Positions 1 through 8,787 of a stretch of 64,000 nucleotides of DNA are shown here, one piece after another. A program made the position numbers and the translations under genes. Numbering within the stretch: the first letter of the stretch is position 1; the number at the start of each line of letters is the position of its first letter. Below the pieces are notes generated by a model, which was not told the DNA's origin, did no database searches, and was given only the letters and a program-made list of their open reading frames with translations. Origin of the DNA: Pseudomonas guariconensis (GTDB lineage Bacteria > Pseudomonadota > Gammaproteobacteria > Pseudomonadales > Pseudomonadaceae); NCBI RefSeq assembly GCF_900102675.1, contig NZ_FMYX01000016.1, forward strand, positions 1 through 64,000, read 5' to 3'.

Positions 1-382
1 CATTCCCCCTCGTGACAATCGGCGTGACAAACGCCGATGTCACCAGCAACAGCGCTGCAGATGATGGTGCCGCAGACCAAGGAACGGACTGCACCTGACT
101 GACAGTCAGGCATGCCCCGGTCATCGCATTGCTGCTTGCACTTGGCTCAGGATCTTCAGGCACTGGTCTCGTCAGCCAATGCAGCCTCCACCCGCCCACC
201 GGTAACGGTGTTCAGGAGGCCAGATCATGAGATGCCCTTGCTCCCGGACGTAAGGAGCCGCCAGTCCCGCGAAAAAGAAAATCCCCACAGGTCGCAGGGG
301 CCTTGATCCCTGATAACACTCAACATTCTTGGCGGGATGACGTGGGGCGAGGATCAGAGACCAGGCGATGAGGTGATTCGAC
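1..382. other. Intergenic left edge upstream of integrase fragment
   Basis: No convincing gene is visible. The short open frames here have no family resemblance and unusual composition. The stretch lies directly upstream of an integrase fragment, so it could contain an attachment-site remnant, but no tRNA end or direct repeat was recognised. Confidence 0.4.
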
Positions 383-817
383 ATGGCATTGGTGGGTAGG
401 CGCGATGGCCGTAATTTCGGCTACGGCAGGCAATTGAGCTATGCAGGGCCGCAGGCGTTGAAAGACATGTTCGGCGGCGGCCACTACGGCACGGTGAAGG
501 CACACTGTGATCGGTGGCAGGCATTCGTCAGATGGTGCCGCTCCGAACAAGGGCCCGGTATCAATGATGCGCGGCAGATTGATCGGAAGGTATTGGCGGA
601 CTATGCGGCGTACCTGCGCGATGCGGTTGAGTGCGGTAGCCTCGCCATCAGCACCGCACAAAACCGCCTATCCAGCGTTAACAGGACAATGGCGGCGCTG
701 CGCGGTGATCAGTGTGTGAAATTGCCCAGTCCGAGCAAGGCGTTGGGAATGCAGCGCACCGGAGTTCGCCAATCGGCTTCGCAAGGCCAAGACCGCGAAC
801 AGGTTATGCGGAATTGA
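383..817 (+). pseudogene. Tyrosine-type integrase, N-terminal fragment
   Basis: The 144-residue frame reads like the N-terminal SAM-like, core-DNA-binding part of an integrase-domain protein of Pseudomonas islands: residues about 10-140, with VKAHCDRWQAFVRWCR and an ADYAAYLRD helix. It stops before the catalytic R-H-R-Y domain. Similarity fades after ...QDREQV at about 805, exactly where the opposite-strand MFS gene loses its own C-terminus, so the end looks like a recombination junction and not a native stop. The fragment cannot be a working recombinase. Family assignment rests on recognition of the N-terminal pattern only. Confidence 0.7.
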
Positions 818-1452
818 GGCATCAGTGACCGGGCAGCCCCAGGTATTCTTGCGCGGACATCCCTCATGATGAGTAGACCAACGCCCTGAATGACCAAAAT
901 AAAAGCTAGCGCCGCGAACACGGTATGAGTGGGGTACGGTAATGCCTGTGCGAATACGCTACCCATCAGAGCGCCAACAGCGCTGCCGATGGCGGGAGTG
1001 AGGGCATTCACGACCGCGCCGCGCTTGTGGTTGAGGTCAATCAAGGCTGCGCCTACCGCTGGAACTGCAGCCCCTGTCGACATGCCTTGAATCAGCCTGC
1101 CAAGCACTAAATCCGTGAAGCCATCAGCTACACCCAGCATGTACATGGCCACCAATTGCAAAACAGTCGTCCACAACAGTACTGATCGACGACCGACATA
1201 GTCGGACAGCCGTCCAAACACTAGCAGTCCGGCGAGTACTGATATGGCATAAATACTGAAGATAAAGCTGATGCCCATCGCAGTGAAATGCCACTGGTCC
1301 TGATAGATCGGATACAACGGTGTAGGTACGCTGGATCCAGCCAGGAAAGTCACTGTGATGGAGGCAAGCAGCCCAAACCGAGTTCGCGGGCCAAGACGCT
1401 GCTTGTCGTCATTGGCAACGCTTACTCCAGGGGTTATCAGAATCTGGTTCAT
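803..1452 (-). pseudogene. MFS transporter, C-terminally truncated
   Basis: The first ~214 residues form an MFS N-terminal half. After a short cytoplasmic start there are about six hydrophobic helices, with the loop 2-3 signature GRLSDYVGRRSVL near residue 80 and the motif LVLGRLIQGMSTGAAVP near residue 115. Normal members have ~400 residues and 12 helices. After SLMPQF the frame runs antisense into the integrase fragment and loses membrane character, so the second half is missing. It lies 123 bp downstream of the MBL hydrolase gene on the same strand and was probably its co-transcribed exporter. Almost certainly non-functional. Confidence 0.75.
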
Positions 1453-1575
1453 GACTTGTGCTCACAGTAAGCGGTTGATCAACAGGCATACGCCCATCGC
1501 AAATACCAGTGTTCCAGTCCCGAAGCGCACGGCTCGCCAAGGGCGAGCGCGTGCAAAGGTTATGAAAGCCATGCG

Positions 1576-2436
1576 TCACACTGAGGCCAAAAGCGAATAG
1601 TTAATCGCTTTTGTAACGTCAGCTTGTGGATTAGAAATGGCATCGAGCATACGCCCTACGACTTTTCCGCCCTTGATCAAGGCAGGCGCGTCGTGACTTG
1701 GAAGCAGAAATTTGCTATCTGCAAGCGCCCTTTTGAGAGCTTTCTTTTCATCCAGTGTGGACATGGCCCGGTTCGCTGTGATCGTCGGTTCATGGGACGC
1801 TTGATCGAGAATGGGCTCAATCAATTGGTCGTGGATGTCATAGGCGATGTCGCCGCAGATATTCGCCATTCCTTCGTCAGTTTCGACCAAGACCGATATC
1901 GAGCCTGGCGTGTGTCCCCCAGACAGTCGAACTGCTACGCCAGGGATAACCTCTTCTTCGAACGTACCGTCGACATCGAACAGGCGAATTGCGCCTCGAG
2001 TGTGGAGACGATCAATCAAATGCTTGGTATCAGCCGCGGTGTACATGAGCGGTCCCATGATGCCGGATGCAGCGAACTCCAGCTCACGACGGGAGATGCC
2101 GACTGTAGTCGCCATCGGGAAGAGATCAGTCATGCCGACGTGATCGATATGAGCATGCGTGTGGACGATGTGCCGGATGTCGTTAATCCGCAACCCATGC
2201 TGGGCCAGATGGTATTCAAGCGTCATTTGCGGCGTCACTTCGTACGTCAGTCCATATTCTTCATACTGCTGGGCATTACGTGACCCCGTATCGACCAGGA
2301 TCGGTTCCTCCCCTCCAGTAATAAGAAAACCCAGAACCGAGATGGTGACTTGCTCGCCGGGGTTCCGGAACATGACCAGACCACTCGAATCCATCTGCAT
2401 GTTTCCGAGGTTAATAGGATGGATCTTCAGTGCCAT
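1576..2436 (-). CDS. Metallo-beta-lactamase-fold hydrolase, AHL-lactonase-like
   Basis: This 286-residue protein carries the metal-binding motif H94-A-H96-I-D98-H99 and a downstream SGGHTPGS segment (third metal histidine), typical of MBL-fold hydrolases. Overall size and the VDTG start of the fold resemble N-acyl-homoserine-lactonase-like families, but the substrate cannot be read from sequence. It has no signal peptide, so it should be cytosolic. A perfect 12-bp palindrome lies about 80 bp upstream of its start, between it and the TetR gene, so repression by that TetR protein is likely. A truncated MFS gene follows on the same strand. Confidence 0.8.
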   Translation of the reverse strand: MALKIHPINLGNMQMDSSGLVMFRNPGEQVTISVLGFLITGGEEPILVDTGSRNAQQYEEYGLTYEVTPQMTLEYHLAQHGLRINDIRHIVHTHAHIDHVGMTDLFPMATTVGISRRELEFAASGIMGPLMYTAADTKHLIDRLHTRGAIRLFDVDGTFEEEVIPGVAVRLSGGHTPGSISVLVETDEGMANICGDIAYDIHDQLIEPILDQASHEPTITANRAMSTLDEKKALKRALADSKFLLPSHDAPALIKGGKVVGRMLDAISNPQADVTKAINYSLLASV

Positions 2437-2518
2437 GGTGATTCTCCTTGCGGGGCGACGCTTGGGTTAAGACAGAGCGTCAGAACGGGTAAGTGCCGTC
2501 TCGCTCTGTCCTGTTAAG

Positions 2519-2530
2519 AACCGATCGGTT
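2519..2530. promoter_or_regulatory. Probable TetR operator 1
   Basis: AACCGATCGGTT is a perfect 12-bp palindrome upstream of the MBL hydrolase. The same AACCG-NN-CGGTT pattern recurs upstream of the adjacent TetR gene at 3188-3199. The pair fits a TetR dimer site controlling both units. Confidence 0.65.
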
Positions 2531-2601
2531 CAATATAGGGCGACCCAGACGCTGGCGCAAGAGAAAAAAACCATTCAGTTCAAAAAGGTGATGGAATTCG
2601 T

Positions 2602-3150
2602 TTAGAGAGCCCGCAACGCGGCCATGAAATGGTCGACCCGATCGCCAGCCCCATCAGCAGGCAAGCAGCTTTCAACGCACACACCAGAGAAAAACACCAT
2701 GATGATGTCCGCAACAACCTCTGGAGCCAGTCGTGTCTTCTCAGCCCTTACGTTGTCAGCGATTTCCGGGAGCAAGCGACGATGACAATTCACGAGCAGT
2801 TGACGGACCTGGTCGGAAAGCACGGGAAACTCTCGTAAAGCATTGACCGAAAAACAGCCCATACACCCGTTATCTTGAGGGTCGCCAAGCCGAAGAAAAC
2901 GCTCGATATTCGCCCATCCTTGCGGCTGAGCAGTCAGGATTTCTGGTGCTCCGCGGTTTGCGTAGTAATACGCCAAAGCGCTCAGAAACAGATCATCCTT
3001 ATCCTTGAATTCTGAATACAGGCCTGACTTATTCACACCCGTAGCCTGCTCAAGATGATGAAGAGAGGTGCCGGAGTAGCCGTACTGCCAAAACACGGGC
3101 AGTGCCTTCTCCAGAACCGTCTCACGATTGAATTTTCGAGGGCGTCCCAT
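2602..3150 (-). CDS. TetR/AcrR family transcriptional repressor
   Basis: The protein has 182 residues. Residues about 5-55 form the TetR DNA-binding domain (GRPRKFNRETVLEKALPVFW followed by the GTSLHHLEQATGVNKSGLY helix-turn-helix). The C-terminal ligand domain is variable, with several cysteines, and its effector cannot be inferred. Matching palindromes lie on both sides of the gene, before its own start and before the MBL hydrolase. This suggests autoregulation and repression of the MBL-MFS unit. Confidence 0.85.
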   Translation of the reverse strand: MGRPRKFNRETVLEKALPVFWQYGYSGTSLHHLEQATGVNKSGLYSEFKDKDDLFLSALAYYYANRGAPEILTAQPQGWANIERFLRLGDPQDNGCMGCFSVNALREFPVLSDQVRQLLVNCHRRLLPEIADNVRAEKTRLAPEVVADIIMVFFSGVCVESCLPADGAGDRVDHFMAALRAL

Positions 3151-3187
3151 TTTCGGTACCTAAACGATCGACATGACCCCAGTATCG

Positions 3188-3199
3188 AACCGTTCGGTT
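3188..3199. promoter_or_regulatory. Probable TetR operator 2
   Basis: AACCGTTCGGTT is a palindromic AACCG-NN-CGGTT site 38 bp before the TetR start codon. It matches the site at 2519-2530 except for the two central bases, which supports autoregulation. Confidence 0.6.
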
Positions 3200-3216
3200 T
3201 AATAGGAAAGCGTTTT

Positions 3217-4161
3217 CTATCCGACTCGCCTCGCATCGCGGCGAACTGCTTGCGGGGGAACCCCAAAACCTCGGATGAATACCTCGCGCATGTGTCGACG
3301 ATCCCTGAACCCGGTTTCCCTTGCTACCGTGTCCAGGCTATGGCGACTCTGCTCGATCATTAGCCGAGCTGCCTCTAGTCGTAGGCTCTCCACCGCTTTA
3401 GCAGGTGATTGACCGGTTTCGGCAGTGAAGACGCGCGTGAATTGCCTTGGGCTCAGATGAACAACCTCCGCGAGCTCTTCAACACTCAATGCCCTATTCA
3501 AATGCTTACGTGCATAATCCAAAGCGCTCTGAATGCGATCAGACTTGGGCGCCAGAGCAAGCAACTCAGAGTGCTGAGACTGCCCTCCCGATCGGCGCTG
3601 GTGCATTACGAGCTTATGAGCAACCGATTTCGCGAGCTCCGTTCCCAAATCCTTCTCCACCATCCCCAATGCCATGTCGAGGCCTGCGGTCATTCCTGCA
3701 GAGGTCCAAACAGGGCCGTCCACAATGAAGATGCGATCCTCTTCCACCTCAATGCTCGGGTGCATGCTTTGAAGAGTCTTGGCATATGCCCAGTGAGTAG
3801 TCGCACGCCGGTTATCGAGGACACCCGCTTGAGCTAAGACGAACGCTCCTGTGCAGATGCCCGCGATGCGCCTAGAGCTCTGGGCAAATCCCTGCACGCG
3901 GGACAGAACCTCGGCAGCGGGAGGCGTAAGCGGAGTGAGTGTCCCTGTGATCATCCAGCTATCTGCAAGCCCTGGATCATCCAAAGCCAGCGTATCGATG
4001 TGCATACCCAAGGATGATCGAATGGTCCCTCCTAACACCGAGTAGTTCTGAATCCGGTACACAGGCTCGCCCGCGACCATGTTCGCGAATTCAAAAACCG
4101 CCTGGGTGGCCAGAGACATCACCTGAAATCCGTCCGTGACCAAGTAGCCGATTCGATGCAT
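3217..4161 (-). CDS. GlxA-family regulator (DJ-1/PfpI plus AraC HTH)
   Basis: A 314-residue transcription factor. Residues ~1-165 form a DJ-1/PfpI-like amidotransferase fold, with the nucleophile-elbow segment GICTGAFVLAQAG near residue 105. Residues ~215-310 are an AraC-type double helix-turn-helix (LSVEELAEVVHLSPRQFTRVF). The frame stays open upstream, but I start at the ATG giving MHRIGYLVTDGF, which matches the usual family start and length. It faces the SDR operon across a 105-bp gap and is the likely regulator of that operon. The ligand is unknown. Confidence 0.85.
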   Translation of the reverse strand: MHRIGYLVTDGFQVMSLATQAVFEFANMVAGEPVYRIQNYSVLGGTIRSSLGMHIDTLALDDPGLADSWMITGTLTPLTPPAAEVLSRVQGFAQSSRRIAGICTGAFVLAQAGVLDNRRATTHWAYAKTLQSMHPSIEVEEDRIFIVDGPVWTSAGMTAGLDMALGMVEKDLGTELAKSVAHKLVMHQRRSGGQSQHSELLALAPKSDRIQSALDYARKHLNRALSVEELAEVVHLSPRQFTRVFTAETGQSPAKAVESLRLEAARLMIEQSRHSLDTVARETGFRDRRHMREVFIRGFGVPPQAVRRDARRVG

Positions 4162-4266
4162 GACCGTGCTCCGATTGTGATGTCCTAAAACATGACCATA
4201 TGCGTCGTTTAAGACAAATCTGTTTTTTTGCATCATGGCTCCACACCCAAACAACGGAGCTGGACC

Positions 4267-5061
4267 ATGACTCAGGAATACAAAGGCACCGCCCTGATCA
4301 CAGGCGCATCCACCGGCATCGGCGCAGTTTTCGCAGACCGCCTGGCTCAACGTGGCTATGACCTGATACTGGTCGCCCGCAATCGTGATCGCCTGAACGC
4401 TCTTGCGAGCCGCATCACCAACGAGACTCAGCAGAGCGTTGAAGTCTTCCCCGCAGACCTGGCCAACGCAGCGGACCTGGCGCGAGTGGAACGCAAATTG
4501 CGCGAAGACGCCAGCATCAATCTGTTGGTTAACAACGCAGGCATCGGTACTCACACCCGTTTGCTGGACAGCGACGTGGAGCGAATGGCCGAGATGATTA
4601 GCCTCAACGTCACGGCACTCACTCGACTGACCTACGCCGCAGTTCCAGGCTTCAGCGCTCGCCAACAGGGCGCAATCATCAATATCTCATCAATCGTCAG
4701 CCTGGCACCGGAAATTCTGAATGGCGTGTATGGCGGGAGCAAAGCCTACGTCACGGCCTTCACACAGTCGCTGCACAAAGAGCTGGCAGAACAGGGCATC
4801 AAGATTCAGGCGGTACTGCCAGGAGCTACGGCTACCGATTTCTGGGAGATCGGGGGGCTGCCCGTCGAGAACCTCGATCCCAACATCGTGATGTCAGCAA
4901 GCGACCTGGTGGATGGCGCCCTTCAAGACTTCGACAACGGTGTCCTGATCTCCATCCCTTCCATGCAGGACATACAGCATTTCGAGCTGTACGAAAGCAG
5001 CCGCAAGGCGCTCTTCGGACATCTCTCCAGCAACAAACTCGCTCCGCGTTACGACGTTTAA
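4267..5061 (+). CDS. SDR family oxidoreductase (first of pair)
   Basis: A 264-residue classical short-chain dehydrogenase. The NAD(P)-binding TGASTGIG motif is near residue 13, NNAG near 90, a catalytic serine is in INISS near 140, and Y-x3-K is in YGGSKAY near 155. The ATG after GGAGCTGGACC is used because it places the Rossmann motif at the normal distance; an upstream in-frame start adds 13 unlikely residues. It opens a three-gene run with a second SDR and an AhpD-like protein, divergent from the GlxA regulator. The substrate is not evident. Confidence 0.85.
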   Translation: MTQEYKGTALITGASTGIGAVFADRLAQRGYDLILVARNRDRLNALASRITNETQQSVEVFPADLANAADLARVERKLREDASINLLVNNAGIGTHTRLLDSDVERMAEMISLNVTALTRLTYAAVPGFSARQQGAIINISSIVSLAPEILNGVYGGSKAYVTAFTQSLHKELAEQGIKIQAVLPGATATDFWEIGGLPVENLDPNIVMSASDLVDGALQDFDNGVLISIPSMQDIQHFELYESSRKALFGHLSSNKLAPRYDV

Positions 5062-5086
5062 TCAATCAATTGAAAGGATACAAAAC

Positions 5087-5851
5087 ATGAAAACTAGCGC
5101 AAACACCATCTTCATTACTGGCGGCACCTCGGGCATCGGCCGCGCTCTGGCCGAAGCGTTCCACCAGCGTGGAAACAAAGTCATCATCGCGGGCCGACGC
5201 CAATCGTTGCTGGATGAAATCGCCAGCGCCAATCCCGGCATCGACACCGTTCAGCTTGATATCAATGATCACCAGCAGATCAAGGACGTTGCACAAGAGG
5301 TTATCCGTCGGCATCCCTCGCTGAACGTCATCATCAACAATGCCGGCATCATGCCTTTCGACAACCCAGGCTCTGGGGATTATGACGATGAGCAGGCTGT
5401 AGGGCTGCTGCAAACCAACCTGCTGGGCCCGGTGCGTGTTAGCGCAGCGTTTGTAGAGCATCTCAAGCGCCAACCCGATGCCTACATCATCAACAACAGC
5501 TCGGTACTGGCCTATCTGCCACTGGCCGCGACAGCCCTCTATTCGGCGACCAAAGCTGCGATTCACTCCTACTCGCTGTCGCAACGTTTTGCCCTGCGCG
5601 ATACCAGCGTCAAGGTTCTGGAAATCGCACCGCCATGGGTAGACACCGATCTGATCCACAAAAGTGGTGATGAACGCGCCATGCCGCTGGACGAATTCAT
5701 CCAGGAAACCCTGGAAAAACTGGAAACAGCGACAACCGAAGTCCTGGTTGACCGCGTCGTACCAGTACGCGCCAACCAAGGGCCAAACGAGCATGAACTG
5801 ATCAACCAGTTCAACCAGGCTCTGGCCGAAAACCCTATCCCTGTCGCCTGA
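5087..5851 (+). CDS. SDR family oxidoreductase (second of pair), DltE-like
   Basis: The protein has 254 residues. The nucleotide motif TGGTSGIG starts at residue 10, NNAG is near residue 84, and the active-site tyrosine/lysine are in YSATKAA near residue 150. The arrangement resembles uncharacterised oxidoreductases of the DltE group. It starts 25 bp after the first SDR gene, with an AAAGGAT ribosome-binding site, and is followed 38 bp later by the carboxymuconolactone-decarboxylase-family gene. The three are presumably one transcript. The reaction is unknown. Confidence 0.85.
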   Translation: MKTSANTIFITGGTSGIGRALAEAFHQRGNKVIIAGRRQSLLDEIASANPGIDTVQLDINDHQQIKDVAQEVIRRHPSLNVIINNAGIMPFDNPGSGDYDDEQAVGLLQTNLLGPVRVSAAFVEHLKRQPDAYIINNSSVLAYLPLAATALYSATKAAIHSYSLSQRFALRDTSVKVLEIAPPWVDTDLIHKSGDERAMPLDEFIQETLEKLETATTEVLVDRVVPVRANQGPNEHELINQFNQALAENPIPVA

Positions 5852-5889
5852 ACATAAACGCATTGGACAACCTGGAAGGAAGCAAAATC

Positions 5890-6408
5890 ATGACCCGAAT
5901 TGCTGCTTTGACCCTTGACCAAGCTCCAGCCGCTGCGCGCACTGCCCTTCAGGGCATTGAAAAAGGCTTGGGGTTCATCCCTAACGCCTTCGCTACCCTG
6001 GCTCACTCTCCAGCAGCCTTGGGTGGATATCTCGCTCTGGCACAGGCGCTTAGCAAGAACAGCCTGACACCTGCCGAACGTGAAGTAGCGGCACTGGCGG
6101 CCTCGGAAGTTAACGGATGCGATTATTGCGTCGCGGCTCACAGCTTCTTCGGTGGGAAGACCGGACTGAACGCTGATGATTTGCTGGCGGCGCGCGCTGG
6201 CACGCTGAATGGAGTCGCTGCACTGGCTCGGGCTGTCACCCTCAGCCGCGGCCAAGTGAGTGACGAGCATCTCTCAACCGCACGGGAAGCAGGGTTGGAC
6301 GATGCAAAAATCGTCGACGTCATCGCGCAAGTCTCCCTGCTGACCTTGACGAACTACCTAAACAACGTGGCGAAAACAGACATCGACTTCCCACCGAAAG
6401 CGATCTGA
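5890..6408 (+). CDS. Carboxymuconolactone decarboxylase / AhpD-like protein
   Basis: The protein has 172 residues and the CMD/AhpD core: EREVAALAASEVNGCDYCVAAH carries the CxxC redox pair followed by a histidine, the signature of peroxidase-related alkylhydroperoxidase-type members. The start is the ATG after GGAAGCAAAATC. It is the last gene of the SDR-SDR-CMD run and is followed by a strong hairpin. Likely role: peroxide or reactive-electrophile detoxification. True decarboxylase activity is not implied by the family name. Confidence 0.82.
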   Translation: MTRIAALTLDQAPAAARTALQGIEKGLGFIPNAFATLAHSPAALGGYLALAQALSKNSLTPAEREVAALAASEVNGCDYCVAAHSFFGGKTGLNADDLLAARAGTLNGVAALARAVTLSRGQVSDEHLSTAREAGLDDAKIVDVIAQVSLLTLTNYLNNVAKTDIDFPPKAI

Positions 6409-6448
6409 CCCGACGCCTGACTTTGAGCGACGCGTGCGCTCCTTCCAA

Positions 6449-6481
6449 GGCGATCAGCCATTCCTCGAATGGCTGATCGCC
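6449..6481 (+). terminator. 15-bp perfect hairpin after the SDR operon
   Basis: A perfect 15-bp stem (GGCGATCAGCCATTC pairs with its complement across a CTC loop) lies 40 bp after the CMD stop. There is no U-tract, so it may be a transcript-stabilising 3' end instead of an intrinsic terminator. Confidence 0.5.
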
Positions 6482-6589
6482 TCAACCTTCAGCGAAACGG
6501 CGAAAGTCTTCCTCGGGTTAGCTAGTTTTTGAGGCTCACGAAGGGAGTTAGCCTGACATCACTCTCTGACCTGTAAAGGACAACCTCAT

Positions 6590-7597
6590 ATGAAAGCCGT
6601 AGTTTTCCAAGAAGCTGGTTTGCCAATCCAAAACGCTCGTTCCCTGTTCGAAACGGACCTGCCGAAGCCCACCCCAGGTGCTCGAGATCTGCTTGTAGAA
6701 GTGAAGGCGATTGCGGTGAACCCGGTAGATACCAAGGTGCGAGCCCGCAATACCAGCCAAGAGGGCCAAGTGCTGGGTTGGGATACCGTTGGTATCGTCC
6801 GTGAAGTGGGCAGCGACGTTTCATTGTTCAACGTTGGCGACGAAGTATTTTACGCCGGCGCTATCGATCGCCCTGGTAGCTACAGCGAATTTCACCTGGT
6901 GGATGAGCGCATCGTCGGCCAAAAACCACGTAGCCTGGACAATGCCAGTGCCGCAGCCTTGCCGCTGACTTCCATTACTGCCTGGGAGCTGTTGTTCGAT
7001 CGACTGGGCGTTCAGGAGAACGGTGGTAAAGGGCAAAGCCTGCTGGTCATCGGCGCCGGTGGTGGGGTTGGCTCCATCCTGGTCCAGCTGGCCCGCAAAC
7101 TTACCCAACTCACTGTCATCGGTACAGCGTCGCGGCCAGAGACTCAGTCTTGGGTACGGGAACTGGGCGCCCACCATGTGATTGATCACTCCGCCTCGAT
7201 CCCGCTGCAGCTTGAAAACCTGAAACTCAACCCGGTCGACTACGTCATCAGCCTGACCCATACCGAAACCTACCTGCCCCAGATCGTTGAAGTGCTTCGC
7301 CCACAAGGCAAACTGGCGCTGATTGATGACCCAGCACAACTGGACGTCATGCCACTCAAGCGCAAATCGCTTTCGCTGCATTGGGAACTCATGTTCACGC
7401 GTTCTCTGTATCAAACCGCAGACATGATCAAACAGCATCAGTTGCTGAACAGAATTTCCGAGCTGGTCGATAACGGCGTCATCCAGACCACCATTGGGGA
7501 ACACTTCGGCAAAATCAGCTCAGATAACCTCAAGCGCGCCCATGCGCTGATCGAGAGCGGCAAAGCCAAAGGCAAGATCGTTCTCGAAGGCTTCTAA
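6590..7597 (+). CDS. Zinc-type alcohol dehydrogenase-like / quinone oxidoreductase family
   Basis: A 335-residue MDR-superfamily protein. The GroES-like domain spans ~1-130 (LLVEVKAIAVNPVDTKVRA, then VLGWDTVGIVREVG). The Rossmann domain follows with VIGAGGGVGSILVQLAR near 155. The cysteines that hold structural and catalytic zinc in true alcohol dehydrogenases are not seen, so it fits the zinc-free quinone-reductase-like ZADH subgroup that reduces quinones or enones with NADPH. It starts at an ATG after AAAGGACAACCTCAT. It sits 27 bp before the MRJP-like gene and is probably co-transcribed with it. Confidence 0.83.
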   Translation: MKAVVFQEAGLPIQNARSLFETDLPKPTPGARDLLVEVKAIAVNPVDTKVRARNTSQEGQVLGWDTVGIVREVGSDVSLFNVGDEVFYAGAIDRPGSYSEFHLVDERIVGQKPRSLDNASAAALPLTSITAWELLFDRLGVQENGGKGQSLLVIGAGGGVGSILVQLARKLTQLTVIGTASRPETQSWVRELGAHHVIDHSASIPLQLENLKLNPVDYVISLTHTETYLPQIVEVLRPQGKLALIDDPAQLDVMPLKRKSLSLHWELMFTRSLYQTADMIKQHQLLNRISELVDNGVIQTTIGEHFGKISSDNLKRAHALIESGKAKGKIVLEGF

Positions 7598-7624
7598 CCC
7601 GCTGATACGCTCAAGGACAAGCAT

Positions 7625-8776
7625 ATGAAAGCTTTCTTCCAAGCCACTGGCCTGGCTGTCGCGGTCTCGCTCAGTGCAATGGCCATGGCCGATACCGCCT
7701 CGGGCACAGGCACCAACCCCGAACGTGTTTTCGCTTTCAATGGCGCCATGCCTACAGGCGTGACCGTCACCGAAACGGGTCGGATCTTCATCAACTTCCC
7801 TCGTTGGGGAGATGACGTACCCTACACTGTGGCGGAGATCAGACAGGGCCATCTGGTTCCTTACCCGGACCTGAAAACGAATGTCGAAAACGCCAAGGAT
7901 CCGGCCGCCGGGTTCATCAGCGTGCAGAGCGTCGTAGCTGACGGTCAAGGGCGTGTCTGGGTATTGGATACAGCCGCTCCCGGCTTCTCCGAGCCCAAGG
8001 CAGGTGGAGCCAAGCTGATCGCAATCGACTTGAACACCAACAAGATCGTGAAAACAGTTGTGTTCCCGCGTGAAGTGATTCTGCCAACAACCTATGTGAA
8101 TGACGTACGTTTTGATTTTCGCGTAGGTAAAGAAGGTACCGCTTACGTCACCGATTCGTCGGTAAAAGGGCCAGGCGGAATCATCGTCCTGGACCTGGCC
8201 AGCGGTACGGCAACCCGTCGCCTTAGCGGGGCCAAATCAACTTCCGTAGACCCTGAGTTCCGACCTGTCATCGAAGGGAAACCAGCACTCATCACCCGCG
8301 ACGCGCAGGGTAAATCAGGACTGCTGACCGTAGCCTCGGACGGCATCGCCCTGTCGAGCGATGGTAAGACGCTGTACTTCTGCCCGCTTTCGAGTCGACA
8401 CCTGTATTCGGTTCCAACGGCTTTGTTGCGAGACCCCAATGTAAGCGAAGCCGAACTTGAACGAGCCGTTGTGGACCTGGGTGAAAAAGGCGCCTCCGAC
8501 GGTCTTGAGGCTGATGCTGACGGTGCAGTCTATGCGGGCGATTATGAGCACAACTCCATCCGCAAACGCCTTGCCGATGGCACTTGGCAAACCGTGGTCG
8601 AGGATTCGCGAGTCCTTTGGCCGGATACCTTGTCGATCGGCCCAGACGGGTATCTGTACTTCACTGCCAACCAGCTGCACCGCTCACCTGGCTTCAACGA
8701 TGGCCAAGACAAACGGGTGAAGCCTTACAGCCTGATGCGCGTCAAGATCGACGCCAAGCCTGCGCAAACGCATTGA
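7625..8776 (+). CDS. Secreted MRJP/yellow-like (SMP-30-like) protein 1
   Basis: The protein has 383 residues. A cleavable signal peptide (residues 1-22, ending AMAMA) precedes a beta-propeller of the major-royal-jelly/yellow type: VVADGQGRVWVLDTAAPG near 100, YVNDVRFDF near 160, YVTDSS near 180, and SDGLEADADGAVYAGDYEHNSIRK near 290. The family is related to gluconolactonases, and bacterial members are annotated as L-dopachrome tautomerase-related, but the activity is unproven. A paralogue lies at 10600-11685. It is followed 11 bp later by the betaine-binding-like gene. Confidence 0.82.
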   Translation: MKAFFQATGLAVAVSLSAMAMADTASGTGTNPERVFAFNGAMPTGVTVTETGRIFINFPRWGDDVPYTVAEIRQGHLVPYPDLKTNVENAKDPAAGFISVQSVVADGQGRVWVLDTAAPGFSEPKAGGAKLIAIDLNTNKIVKTVVFPREVILPTTYVNDVRFDFRVGKEGTAYVTDSSVKGPGGIIVLDLASGTATRRLSGAKSTSVDPEFRPVIEGKPALITRDAQGKSGLLTVASDGIALSSDGKTLYFCPLSSRHLYSVPTALLRDPNVSEAELERAVVDLGEKGASDGLEADADGAVYAGDYEHNSIRKRLADGTWQTVVEDSRVLWPDTLSIGPDGYLYFTANQLHRSPGFNDGQDKRVKPYSLMRVKIDAKPAQTH

Positions 8777-8787
8777 TAAGGAATGAC

